A stretch of 64,000 nt of DNA from Spirochaetota bacterium (lineage in GTDB: Bacteria > Spirochaetota > Spirochaetia > Treponematales > UBA12059), in contig JADFDI010000004.1 in NCBI GenBank assembly GCA_018262985.1, positions 186,001 through 250,000 of the forward strand, in the 5' to 3' direction. This document shows, piece by piece, positions 1 through 7,189 of this stretch. A program made the position numbers and the translations under genes. Each line of letters opens with the position of its first letter. Positions within the stretch are counted from its first letter, which is position 1. The notes under the pieces are model-generated. The model saw nothing but the letters and a program-made list of their open reading frames with translations, did not search any database and had not been told where the DNA came from.

Positions 1-624
1 TTGATCCTCATCGTCGATCACGAACTGCAGCAGGACCTCCTGCGGTAGACCCAAGAGTTCAATGGCTCCTTCCACATTCACGAATTTGATCCCGCTTTCG
101 GATTCGCCAGATTCCCATTTCGGATTTTTGAAAGACCTGTCCACCACCTCGCCGACGGTCATGTCGGGATATTGCGACAGATGACCATTCTTTACGAGGT
201 CCACATAGCCGTAGGGATCGGCCCCGCCACTTGCCAATAGCAGAATCCAAAAAACCGCACAAACGATTCCGGAGATCAAGAAGCTTTTTGCCTGAGTACG
301 GCGCACTTTCGACGGGTCCTTCCGAAAGGCCAAGTAGAAAATCGGCCCCGTTATAGCTCCCGTACATGCCAGGCTCAGAAGCCTGTATGTGCCGATCTTG
401 AAGCCACCGTATTTTTCAGGGTTTTTTACCTTATGGATATTCCATATCGAAAGTGGTTTTTTTAATCCATAGTTTTCATCGGCACCATCCGAGCTCCGGT
501 CGGCGGACGGAGAGCCTACACTCGACGCATTCGGGGCAAGAACGGATCCGCAATGCTTGCACTTGACCGCCACGGCGAGGATCTCCTCTCCACACATGGG
601 ACACCGCTTGGTTTCTTCTGCCAT
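1..624 (-). CDS. Zinc-ribbon membrane protein, C-terminus cut off by window edge
   Basis: The first 208 codons of a gene that continues beyond position 1. Residues 8-25 hold two CxxC pairs (CPMC, CKHC), a zinc ribbon. A polar linker follows, then hydrophobic segments at about residues 80-100 and 114-131. The tail has the pattern VGEVVDRSFKNPKWES and then FVNVEG, which I recognise from membrane-anchored zinc-ribbon proteins of unknown role. ATG at 622-624 is preceded by GGAGG at a good distance. Codon use is less GC-rich than the following genes, so it may belong to a separate acquired segment. No function can be assigned. Confidence 0.8.
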   Translation of the reverse strand, partial: MAEETKRCPMCGEEILAVAVKCKHCGSVLAPNASSVGSPSADRSSDGADENYGLKKPLSIWNIHKVKNPEKYGGFKIGTYRLLSLACTGAITGPIFYLAFRKDPSKVRRTQAKSFLISGIVCAVFWILLLASGGADPYGYVDLVKNGHLSQYPDMTVGEVVDRSFKNPKWESGESESGIKFVNVEGAIELLGLPQEVLLQFVIDDEDQ

Positions 625-857
625 GATTCCTCCATGATTTCGATTTCCCGCGTTTATGCGCAGAAGGAACAACGTGAGGTTAATCGGCTTCGAGGAGCCG
701 ATTCGCCGCACGGGCGGATTATAATTCCCCCCTCCTCGTTGTCAACTTTTAGTTACTGGACTGATTCCGCTCTCAGGCGAAACCCGACTCCAGCACGAAC
801 CGCCAAGTTCCTTCCCGAAATGATCACCGCCCAAAACCGAAAGAGCGCCGATTCCGG

Positions 858-892
858 TTGACACATGAGAGCCCCGTAATTACCGTAATCAC
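858..892 (+). promoter_or_regulatory. mazE promoter and possible operator
   Basis: TTGACA at 858-863 and TACCGT at 881-886, 17 bases apart, ending six bases before the mazE ATG, so the transcript should start at or next to the start codon. The same bases contain two tandem near-copies, CCGTAATTA and CCGTAATCA (875-892), the first with the palindrome GTAATTAC. They are a plausible binding site for MazE autoregulation. The operator role is inferred. Confidence 0.5.
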
Positions 893-1150
893 ATGAAGGC
901 ATCGGTCGTGCGCATCGGTAACTCGCGGGGGCTCAGACTCCCGGCGCGGCTGCTCGAACTCTACGGGCTCTCGGAAGGCGACGAGCTCGTGCTCGAGGAG
1001 CGCGCCGAGGGCATCCTGGTCCGGCCCGCACCCCGCGCGGGCGGCAAGCTGGACCGGGCGGATGCGTACCGGCGGATGGCGGAAGAGGTCGCCGAAAAAG
1101 CGGAGTGGTCGGACTGGGACGGGACGGCGGGCGATGGTCTCGAGCGTTGA
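893..1150 (+). CDS. mazE: MazE-like antitoxin (AbrB/SpoVT fold)
   Basis: An 85-residue protein starting with the swapped-hairpin beta-barrel DNA-binding motif (RIGNSRGLRLPA, residues 7-18), then GDELVLEE, and an acidic C-terminal tail of the kind that wraps the toxin (about residues 60-85). It should neutralise MazF and repress its own promoter as a complex with it. The toxin gene overlaps its 3' end by 17 bases. No ribosome-binding site precedes the ATG, which fits the leaderless promoter arrangement. Confidence 0.85.
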   Translation: MKASVVRIGNSRGLRLPARLLELYGLSEGDELVLEERAEGILVRPAPRAGGKLDRADAYRRMAEEVAEKAEWSDWDGTAGDGLER

Positions 1151-1481
1151 GCGCTACGGCGTCTACCGGGTCGAGCTCGATCCGACGCGCGGTTCCGAGA
1201 TCGCCAAGACCCGTCCCGCGCTCGTGGTCAGCGACGAGGACATGAACCGCTTCCTCGCCACGGTGGTGGTGTGCCCGATCACCTCGCGGCTCCACCCGGC
1301 CTGGCCGAGCCGCGTCCAGACGGAAGTGGCCGGCCGGGAGGCCGAGATCGCCGTCGACCAGATCAGGACCATCGACAAGGCGCGGCTCCGCGGCTTCGTC
1401 GGGAACATTCCGCCGGAAGCGGCGGCAGAAGTGCGCCACGTAATCACCGAGCTGTACGGGGTCCTGTCGGTAAAGGCCTGA
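1134..1481 (+). CDS. mazF: MazF-type endoribonuclease toxin
   Basis: A 115-residue protein with MazF/PemK hallmarks: GVYRVELDPTRGSEIAKTRPALVVS near the N-terminus, VVVCPITSRLHP, then DQIRTIDKARL with the conserved Arg-Thr-x-Asp. The family cleaves mRNA at short sequences and stops growth when the antitoxin decays. I chose ATG 1134 over an upstream in-frame ATG at 1062, because the extra residues are low-complexity translation of the mazE 3' end and the family normally starts just before the YGVYRVELDP strand. Confidence 0.88.
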   Translation: MVSSVERYGVYRVELDPTRGSEIAKTRPALVVSDEDMNRFLATVVVCPITSRLHPAWPSRVQTEVAGREAEIAVDQIRTIDKARLRGFVGNIPPEAAAEVRHVITELYGVLSVKA

Positions 1482-1504
1482 AAGGGCCGCTCGAGGCGTC
1501 CGAC

Positions 1505-1598
1505 ATTCCCGTACGGTATTTTGCTGCTGGCGCGCATAGCCGCATTCCCGTTCGGTAATGTATTCGACAACTCCATCTTGTTTTTCCCGATCGGGAAT
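1505..1598 (+). promoter_or_regulatory. Three evenly spaced palindromic operators upstream of hipBA
   Basis: Three copies of the palindrome TTCCCG-N2-CGG begin at 1506, 1545 and 1584, exactly 39 bases apart. The third (1584-1597) is a perfect 14-bp palindrome; the first two have the right arm changed to CGGTAT and CGGTAAT. The last ends 15 bases before the hipB ATG, where it would cover the promoter or transcription start. By analogy with E. coli hipBA, whose operators are also repeated palindromes, these are probably HipB-binding sites. Confidence 0.7.
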
Positions 1599-1612
1599 AC
1601 CAAACTGATCGC

Positions 1613-1837
1613 ATGACCCGCATCCTTGAGCCCGCCACCCTCGCGCTCGCAATCAGGGAGCGCCGAAAGGCTCTGGGCTATACGCAGGCGCGCCTCGCCT
1701 CGCTCTGCGGCACGGGGGTTCGCTTCATCTCGGATCTGGAGAACGCGAAGTCCACGGTCGAACTGGGGAAGGTCCTCGCAGTCGTCGCCACGCTCGGCCT
1801 CGACCTCTACCTCGCCGAGCGAGGGGCCGAGGCGTGA
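1613..1837 (+). CDS. hipB: HipB-like XRE-family antitoxin/repressor
   Basis: A 74-residue helix-turn-helix protein. LALAIRERRKALGYTQARLA and GVRFISDLENAK give the typical Xre HTH (residues 9-45), and the C-terminal TLGLDLYLAERG is the usual HipB ending. It should bind HipA and repress this operon through the three palindromes upstream. The ATG of hipA overlaps its stop codon (ATGA), so the two are translationally coupled. Confidence 0.85.
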   Translation: MTRILEPATLALAIRERRKALGYTQARLASLCGTGVRFISDLENAKSTVELGKVLAVVATLGLDLYLAERGAEA

Positions 1838-3081
1838 GGCTTCGGGTCCTGCTCGACGGACACACTGTCGGGACGCTGGAATCGACACGGGAAGATGGGG
1901 TCGTGTTCTCCTACGACAGGACCTGGCTCTCGGATCCGGCGGCGTACGCGCTCTCGATTTCGCTGCCGCTCCGGGAGAAGGCCTATCCCCAAGGCAGGTC
2001 TCTCCCGTTCTTCGCGGGACTCCTGCCCGACGGGGAGCTCCGCAGGCGCATCGCCGACTACCTGCACGTCTCGGAAACCTCGCCGCTCAGGCTCCTCGCG
2101 GCCCTCGCGGGCGAGTGCGCGGGTACGGTCAGCCTCGTACCGGAAGGCGGCGAAGCGGAGGACTTCCCCGCTTCCGACGCGGATGACGGTTACGAAGAGC
2201 TTCCGCCCGCGCGACTCGCGGAAATCTTCGACCGTTCCGACCGGATCCCGCTTCTCGCCCCGCGAGGCGGCGCCAGGCTTTCGCTCGCGGGCGCCCAGGA
2301 CAAGCTGCCCTTGTTCGCGCGCGACGGTCGATGGTTCAGGCCACGGGGTCCGGGACCGACCACGCACATCCTCAAGCCGGAACCGAAGGCATTCCCGGGC
2401 CTCGCGCACGTGGAATTCCTGTCGCTCCGGATCGCGGCCTCGCTCGGACTCGCCGTGCCCGCGGCCCGCGTAATGGACTTCGGCCGGCCGGTGCTCGTGG
2501 TCGAGCGCTTCGACCGGGTCGCGGAGGCCGACGGCTCGATCACCCGAGTCCATCAGGAGGACGCCTGCCAGGCACTCGGCATCATGCCGGATCGGAAATA
2601 CCAGGCGGATGGCGGCCCCGGTTTCGCCGAATTGGCGGCCCTCGTGCGGCGAAGCTGCGCGAATCCCGCGGGCGACCTGGAGCGGATCGTCGACGCGGCC
2701 CTCTTCAACTTCCTGCTCGGCAACTGCGACGCGCACGGCAAGAACTTCTCCTTCCTGCATCGCGGGCGGCGCATCGCGCTCGCGCCCTTCTACGACCTGG
2801 TCGCGACGACGTTCTGGGAAGCCCTGGACACGAAGCTCTCGATGCGGATCGGCGGCGAGTACCGGATCGAGCGCGTCGACGCGTCGGCTTTCGCGGCTTT
2901 CGCCGCGGAGCTCGGCGTCAAGCCAGCGTTCGTGCGCGAGCGGGGGGAGCGGATGACGTCGCTTTCGGGTCCGGCCTGGACCTCGGTCGCCGAGCTGCCC
3001 GAGTCGAACGCCGCCCCCGCCGTCGTCGCCTCCATGGAGGCCGGCTGGATGCGTCGGGCCCGGCAGCTGGGTCCGGCCTGA
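1834..3081 (+). CDS. hipA: HipA-family serine/threonine kinase toxin
   Basis: A 415-residue protein of normal HipA length. The N-terminal subdomain has FAGLLPDGELRRRIA and ECAGTVSLVP. The kinase core has LSLAGAQDKLPL, ILKPEP (ATP-site Lys), VVERFDR, QEDACQALG, the catalytic-loop NCDAHGKNFS (about residues 296-305) and YDLV (about 320), the metal-binding Asp. HipA kinases phosphorylate targets such as glutamyl-tRNA synthetase and cause growth arrest or persistence; the substrate here is unknown. No disabling change is visible. Confidence 0.88.
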   Translation: MRLRVLLDGHTVGTLESTREDGVVFSYDRTWLSDPAAYALSISLPLREKAYPQGRSLPFFAGLLPDGELRRRIADYLHVSETSPLRLLAALAGECAGTVSLVPEGGEAEDFPASDADDGYEELPPARLAEIFDRSDRIPLLAPRGGARLSLAGAQDKLPLFARDGRWFRPRGPGPTTHILKPEPKAFPGLAHVEFLSLRIAASLGLAVPAARVMDFGRPVLVVERFDRVAEADGSITRVHQEDACQALGIMPDRKYQADGGPGFAELAALVRRSCANPAGDLERIVDAALFNFLLGNCDAHGKNFSFLHRGRRIALAPFYDLVATTFWEALDTKLSMRIGGEYRIERVDASAFAAFAAELGVKPAFVRERGERMTSLSGPAWTSVAELPESNAAPAVVASMEAGWMRRARQLGPA

Positions 3082-3121
3082 GCTCGAGCCGCGCCGCCCC
3101 CTTCCGCGCTACAATGGGCCC

Positions 3122-3547
3122 ATGAACGACAATGCATTCCTTCCCGAGCATCCCGCGCCCGACGAGGCCGCGCTCGCCGCGGCGCTCGGACCGGCCCTGT
3201 CCCGCTACCGCGCCGTCCTCGAGGCCGCCGAGGGCTACGAACGCGAGTGGAAGCACCACGGCCCGAAGTACGGCTGGAAGCTCAAGCTCCACGACGGCGA
3301 CAAGGCCCTCGCGGAAATCACGGTCGCGCCGGGGAGCTTCCAGGTCGCGCTCGCCGCGCGCGCCCTCGAGCTCGAGGAGCTGCGGGAGGACGAGGCCGTC
3401 GCGGCGGCGCTCGACGCGCGGAAACCCGAGGCGGGCGCCAAGGGCGGCTGGGGACTCCGCGTCGCCGTGACTGACGACGCGAGCCTCGCGACGGCCGTAC
3501 TGCTCGTGAAGGCCCTGGCCGCGCTCCGGGAAGGCGAGCGCTTGTAG
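3122..3547 (+). CDS. DUF3788-type protein
   Basis: A 141-residue cytoplasmic protein. The block WKHHGPKYGWKLKLHDGDKA followed by a hydrophobic ITVAPGSFQVAL strand matches the DUF3788 pattern as I remember it; the function of that family is unknown. TACAAT at 3110-3115 ends six bases before the ATG and there is no Shine-Dalgarno sequence, so the mRNA is predicted to be leaderless. It stands alone between hipA and a hairpin. Confidence 0.65.
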   Translation: MNDNAFLPEHPAPDEAALAAALGPALSRYRAVLEAAEGYEREWKHHGPKYGWKLKLHDGDKALAEITVAPGSFQVALAARALELEELREDEAVAAALDARKPEAGAKGGWGLRVAVTDDASLATAVLLVKALAALREGERL

Positions 3548-3549
3548 CG

Positions 3550-3588
3550 CCGCCCGCTTTCGGCGCCCTCGCGGAAGCGGGCGGCGGC
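3550..3588 (+). terminator. GC-rich hairpin after the DUF3788 gene
   Basis: A 12-bp inverted repeat (CGCCGCCCGCTT and its complement) around a loop of about 15 bases, starting two bases after the stop codon. There is no T-run, so it may be a weak terminator or a 3'-end stabilising hairpin. The next gene's -10 box (TATAAT, 3591-3596) begins immediately after it. Confidence 0.5.
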
Positions 3589-3608
3589 TGTATAATTGAA
3601 GGCGAGCC

Positions 3609-4145
3609 ATGCGCGTCGTCTACGAGGTTCCAGGCGTCGGGCCCGTCTCCGGGGTCCACGCCGCACACCCGGTTTCGCCGGTCCGCCGCGGCGAGGGTCG
3701 CGAGGTGCTCGTGGTGCGGATCGGCGGGAGGGACGCTGCCGCGCGCCCCGGACGCGGCGGAGCCATGGGCGAGGCGCCGCGCTTCGTCCTCGACGAGGAC
3801 GCGGCAGCCGCGCGCGACGCGGTCGTCCGCTCGCACGAACCGACCCACCTCTCCGCGCTCGGCCCCTACGCGGCCTCAATGGTCGACTTCTCCACGGCGA
3901 AGGGCGCCGACGGGCGCTCCTACGCGACCGGCGCCTCGATCAAGGTGGATCTGGCTCCGGTGCCCGGCGACCCGGAGGCGAGCCTCCGGAAGGCCCGCGC
4001 CGTGCTGGCCGCCGCCCGGGCGCCGGGAGACCCGTCCGCCGCCGACCAGGCCGTGGCGGCGAAAGCCTGGCGCCTCGCGCGCGAGGCCGAGCGGGAAATC
4101 GCCGCAGCGCGGAACACCGGCGGCGGCTTCGAAGCCTTCGCCTGA
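3609..4145 (+). CDS. Short SprA-related putative metalloprotease
   Basis: A 178-residue protein. Residues 66-150 resemble the SprA-related family: ARDAVVRSHEPTHLSALGPYA carries an HExxH zinc motif (HEPTH, about residues 76-80), then GADGRSYATGASIKVDLAPV, PGDPEASLRKARAVLAAARA and PSAADQAVAAKAW. The family normally has GGEV where this protein has GASI. It is shorter than the usual members. TATAAT at 3591-3596 lies 12 bases before the ATG. Substrate and role are unknown. Confidence 0.65.
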   Translation: MRVVYEVPGVGPVSGVHAAHPVSPVRRGEGREVLVVRIGGRDAAARPGRGGAMGEAPRFVLDEDAAAARDAVVRSHEPTHLSALGPYAASMVDFSTAKGADGRSYATGASIKVDLAPVPGDPEASLRKARAVLAAARAPGDPSAADQAVAAKAWRLAREAEREIAAARNTGGGFEAFA

Positions 4146-4196
4146 AAGCGGCCGAAGCGCGGGAAAGAGGGTAAGCGCCCGAAGGGAAGGATGGGC

Positions 4197-4226
4197 CCGG
4201 GAAGGAAACCGTCGGTTGCCTTCCCG
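4197..4226 (+). terminator. Hairpin between SprA-like gene and glutathione peroxidase
   Basis: CCGGGAAGG pairs with CCTTCCCGG around an inner AACC-GTC-GGTT stem. It lies about 50 bases after the upstream stop codon and is a likely terminator, though only a short pyrimidine-rich stretch (ATTCCTTC) follows. A GGGGACAGAGCTC motif, also seen near 27.8 kb, lies just after it at 4245. Confidence 0.45.
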
Positions 4227-4321
4227 GACGATTCCTTCACGAACGGGGACAGAGCTCGATGGCGGGGCGGCGCTTGCCCTTTTAAGTTGTGCGCAATATA
4301 TTCACCGGCAAGGAGACTACG

Positions 4322-4810
4322 GTGAACAAGAACCCCTTCGACTTCACGCTCGAGCTGACCAAGGGCAGGACCCTCGACCTCTCGACCCGCAAGGGCAGGC
4401 CGATGCTCGTCGTGAACACGGCCACCAAGTGCGGGCTGGCGCCGCAGTTCGAGTCGCTCGAGGACCTGCACGAGGACTACGGCCCGCGCGGCCTCCTCGT
4501 GCTGGGCATGCCGTGCAACCAGTTCGCGAACCAGGAGCCGGTGGGCGACGAGGACATGGTCGAGGCGTGCAAGGTGGGCTACGGCGTCACGTTCCCGCTG
4601 ACGAGGAAGGTCGACGTGAACGGGCCGGGGACGCACCCGCTCATGGCCCTGCTCAAGGAAATGGCGCCGGGCATGTTCGGGAAGCGCGACCTTTCCTGGA
4701 ACTTCACCAAGTTCCTCGTGTGGCCCGACGGCTCGAAGGCGAAGCGCTACGCGCCTGCCACCCTGCCCTCGAGCATCCGCAAGGACATCGAAAAGCTGCT
4801 GACTTCATGA
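4322..4810 (+). CDS. Glutathione-peroxidase-family thiol peroxidase
   Basis: A 162-residue single-domain protein with all family signatures: FDFTLELTKG, NTATKCGLAPQF with the peroxidatic Cys at about 37, CNQFANQEP (catalytic Gln), VTFPLTRKVDVNG and WNFTKFLV (catalytic Trp at about 126). It reduces hydroperoxides; bacterial members of this type usually use thioredoxin rather than glutathione. GTG 4322 was chosen because AAGGAG lies seven bases upstream and the protein then begins at the conserved FDF strand. The OhrR-like regulator follows with an ATGA overlap. Confidence 0.88.
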   Translation: MNKNPFDFTLELTKGRTLDLSTRKGRPMLVVNTATKCGLAPQFESLEDLHEDYGPRGLLVLGMPCNQFANQEPVGDEDMVEACKVGYGVTFPLTRKVDVNGPGTHPLMALLKEMAPGMFGKRDLSWNFTKFLVWPDGSKAKRYAPATLPSSIRKDIEKLLTS

Positions 4811-5238
4811 GCCGGCCGCAGCTCGCGCTCGACGCCCAGGTCTGCTTCCTCGTGTACCGGCTCGGGCACCGCGTCATGGAGCTCTACCGGCCGCTCCTCG
4901 AGCCGCTCGGCCTGACCTATCCGCAGTACCTGGCCCTGCTGGCCCTGTGGGAGCACGGCCCCATGAGCGTGGGACGGCTCGGGGAGCTCCTGCGCCTCGA
5001 TTCCGGCACGGTGTCGCCGCTCCTCAAGCGCATGGAAAAGGCGGGGCTCGTGACGCGGACGCGGACGCCCGAGGACGAGCGCTCGGTGAGGGTCGAACCG
5101 ACTTCGATGGGGACGGAGCTCGAGGAGAAGGCGGCGGGCATCCCGGCGGCCCTCGTCTCCTGCCTCGGCGACGGGGGCGAGGAGGACCTGCGCGCCCTGG
5201 TTCCCGCCTTGCGCGCGGTGCTGGCACGGCTCGAGTGA
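4807..5238 (+). CDS. ohrR: MarR-family regulator, OhrR-like
   Basis: A 143-residue winged-helix protein: LTYPQYLALLALWEH, SVGRLGELLRLDSGTVSPLL (recognition helix), RMEKAGLVTR and the wing TPEDERSVRV. An N-terminal Cys at residue 13 (DAQVCFLVYR) sits where OhrR proteins have their peroxide-sensing cysteine. It overlaps the peroxidase stop codon, so it probably represses this peroxidase operon until oxidised by organic peroxide. The Cys and the neighbourhood support the OhrR reading; the symbol is an inference. Confidence 0.8.
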   Translation: MSRPQLALDAQVCFLVYRLGHRVMELYRPLLEPLGLTYPQYLALLALWEHGPMSVGRLGELLRLDSGTVSPLLKRMEKAGLVTRTRTPEDERSVRVEPTSMGTELEEKAAGIPAALVSCLGDGGEEDLRALVPALRAVLARLE

Positions 5239-5330
5239 CGCGAGGGACGGAGCTGCGACTGAACGACGCCGAAGGACCGAACAGTTCGACGTCGAGGTGT
5301 TCCGTCCCTCGGCGCCGAGGTCTATCCCCG

Positions 5331-5456
5331 GGGTCTGTCCCCTGGGGTCTGTCCCCCGGGGTCTGTCCCTCGGGGTCTGTCCCCTGGGGTCTGTCCCCTG
5401 GGGTCTGTCCCCTGGGGTCTGTCCCTCGGGGTCTGTCCCTCGGGGTCTGTCCCTCG
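5331..5456. repeat. 14-bp tandem repeat, nine copies
   Basis: Nine head-to-tail copies of a 14-base unit, GGGTCTGTCCC plus CTG, CCG or TCG, with a degenerate tenth at 5317-5330. Each unit contains GGGTCTGTCCC, whose complement GGGACAGACCC also occurs at 27811 and as GGGGACAGAGCTC at 4245 and 27832. It fills the gap between the regulator and the convergent VOC gene and could form many alternative hairpins. Confidence 0.9.
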
Positions 5457-5461
5457 GGACT

Positions 5462-6346
5462 TCAGTCGCCGCGCCAGGCGCGCTCGAGCGCTGCGAGGTC
5501 GAATTTCTTCATTTGCAGGAAGGCTTCGACCACGCGAGCGCGGCGCGCCGGGTCCGGATCGACCATCATGGCGTCCATGGCGGTCGGGACGATCTGCCAC
5601 GAGAGTCCGTAGCGGTCCTTGAGCCAGCCGCACTGCTCGGCCTCCGGCACGGCGGAGAGCGCCTCCCAGGAGCGGTCGAGCTCGGCCTGGTCCTCGCAGT
5701 ACAGCATGAACGAGACGGCCTCGTTGAAGCCGAAGCCGTGCGCGTACCCCGAGTCCATGGCGGCGAGGGGGATGCCGCCGAGCTCGAAAGCGGCGTGCAT
5801 GACGGTCCCCGGCTTGTCGTACGGCGCGCCTTCCTCCCAACGGGCTATCGTCCCGACGGAGGAGCCGGGGACGAGCGCGGACCAGAAGCGCAGGGCCTCT
5901 TCCGCCTTCCCGGCGTTCGTCCCGGTGAACATCAGGGTGGGGACGATCTTCCGGCCGGGGGCGGCCGGCCCCGTCGCGGAGAGCTGCCACGAAAGGCCGT
6001 AGCGGTCCTCGATCCAGGCGTAGCGCGGGCTGAAGGGATACTCGCCGAGCTCCATGAGGTCGGCGCCGCCGGGGCGGAGGGCGGCGTGCAGACGGTCGAC
6101 CTCGGCGGCGTCCGCGCAGTTCACCGTGAACGAGGCCGAGGGCGTGAAGCGGAAGTACGGCCCCGCGGAGATCATCCGGATTTCGGTGCCCGCGAGCTCG
6201 ATGGCGATCGTCTCGGCGTCGCCAGAGGGCGTGCCTTCGATGACCGCGCGGTTCAGGATACGCGAGCCCTCGAAGGCCGAGACGTAGAGCTCCGCGGCCT
6301 CGCCCGCTTCCTTGTCGTACCAGAGATGGGGAACGATCTTCCGCAC
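5462..6346 (-). CDS. VOC-superfamily protein with two PhnB-like domains
   Basis: A 294-residue protein made of two tandem PhnB/3-demethylubiquinone-methyltransferase-like VOC modules. The first starts MRKIVPHLWYDKEAGEAAEL and the second KIVPTLMFTGTNAGKAEEAL; each ends with DRYGLSWQ. These proteins form beta-alpha-beta-beta-beta metal-binding cups, but many, including this type, have no known substrate. It is transcribed alone towards the 14-bp repeat. Upstream is a near-perfect palindrome that overlaps its likely promoter. Confidence 0.82.
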   Translation of the reverse strand: MRKIVPHLWYDKEAGEAAELYVSAFEGSRILNRAVIEGTPSGDAETIAIELAGTEIRMISAGPYFRFTPSASFTVNCADAAEVDRLHAALRPGGADLMELGEYPFSPRYAWIEDRYGLSWQLSATGPAAPGRKIVPTLMFTGTNAGKAEEALRFWSALVPGSSVGTIARWEEGAPYDKPGTVMHAAFELGGIPLAAMDSGYAHGFGFNEAVSFMLYCEDQAELDRSWEALSAVPEAEQCGWLKDRYGLSWQIVPTAMDAMMVDPDPARRARVVEAFLQMKKFDLAALERAWRGD

Positions 6347-6377
6347 GGTCCGCCTCCACGCGGCGGGACGCCGCGTG

Positions 6378-6395
6378 GTTATAGTATACCATAAC
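6378..6395 (-). promoter_or_regulatory. 18-bp palindrome over the VOC promoter
   Basis: GTTATAGTATACCATAAC is palindromic except for one base pair and lies 32 bases upstream of the VOC start codon in an otherwise very GC-rich gap. On the minus strand it contains TATACT and TATAAC, possible -10 hexamers, so a regulator bound here would block transcription. The regulator is not identifiable. Confidence 0.5.
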
Positions 6396-6466
6396 AGTAA
6401 TGTATTTTCGAGCCCGGGAGAACGGAAACGGGAACGAAGCTCGGCAGCCGGACCGGTTCCGCGCCT

Positions 6467-7189
6467 TCAGGCGCGGGACGGCCCGCGGAGCAGGGCTTTC
6501 CGCTCCTTCCAGTCGGGCAGGACGCGGTCCAGGATGGCGCGGAAGCGCGGGCCGTGGCCGGGCTCGACGAGGTGCGCGAGCTCGTGGACCACGACGTACT
6601 CGAGGCAGACGGGCGGTTTCGAGGCGAGAGCGAGGGCGAGCCGGATGGCGCCGGTCCGGACGCTGCAGCTGCCCCAGCGCGTCTTCATGCGGCGGGCGCG
6701 GACCGGGCCGGGCTTCACGCCGAGCCGGCGGGACCAGGCTTCGACGAGGGGACCCGCCCGCTCGAGCAGGCGTTCGCCGAGCCAGGCGTCGAGCAGGGCC
6801 GAACGCGCGGCCTCGCCCGAGCCCGGGCGCGCGCGGAGCGTGATGCTTCCATCCAGGACTTCCACGCGCGCGCCCCCCGCGCCTTCCGCGACCGAGAGCG
6901 CGTACTCCTCGCCCCAGAGCTCGATGCGGTCGCGCGCGAGGGGATGGGCGGGAGCGGCGGCCGACCGGGCCCGGACGGCCTCGCGGTGGCGCCGGATCCA
7001 TTCGAGCTTCGAATGGACGAAGCGGCGGATCTCGGCGAGCGGCATTCCTTCGGGGGCCGAGACGCGCAGCTCGCCGTCGGGCGGGACGATGCGGAGGCGC
7101 AGGGTGCGCATGCGCTTGCGCTCGACGAGCGCGACCACGTCACCGACGGCGAGCGGCTCCCGGCTGGCGCCGTTCGCCGCGTTCCTCAC
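6467..7189 (-). CDS. YgjP-type (DUF45) zinc metallopeptidase-like protein
   Basis: A 240-residue protein. LRLRIVPPDGELRVSAPEG and IRRFVHSKLEWIRRHR are the N-terminal DUF45 features, MKTRWGSC is the conserved linker, and EYVVVHELAHLVEPGHGPRF carries the zinc motif HExxH plus the downstream His (about residues 205-220). The fold resembles SprT/WLM peptidases; the substrate is unknown. Its ATG overlaps the stop of the acetyltransferase gene, so it is the last gene of the purine-led transcript. Confidence 0.85.
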   Translation of the reverse strand: MRNAANGASREPLAVGDVVALVERKRMRTLRLRIVPPDGELRVSAPEGMPLAEIRRFVHSKLEWIRRHREAVRARSAAAPAHPLARDRIELWGEEYALSVAEGAGGARVEVLDGSITLRARPGSGEAARSALLDAWLGERLLERAGPLVEAWSRRLGVKPGPVRARRMKTRWGSCSVRTGAIRLALALASKPPVCLEYVVVHELAHLVEPGHGPRFRAILDRVLPDWKERKALLRGPSRA

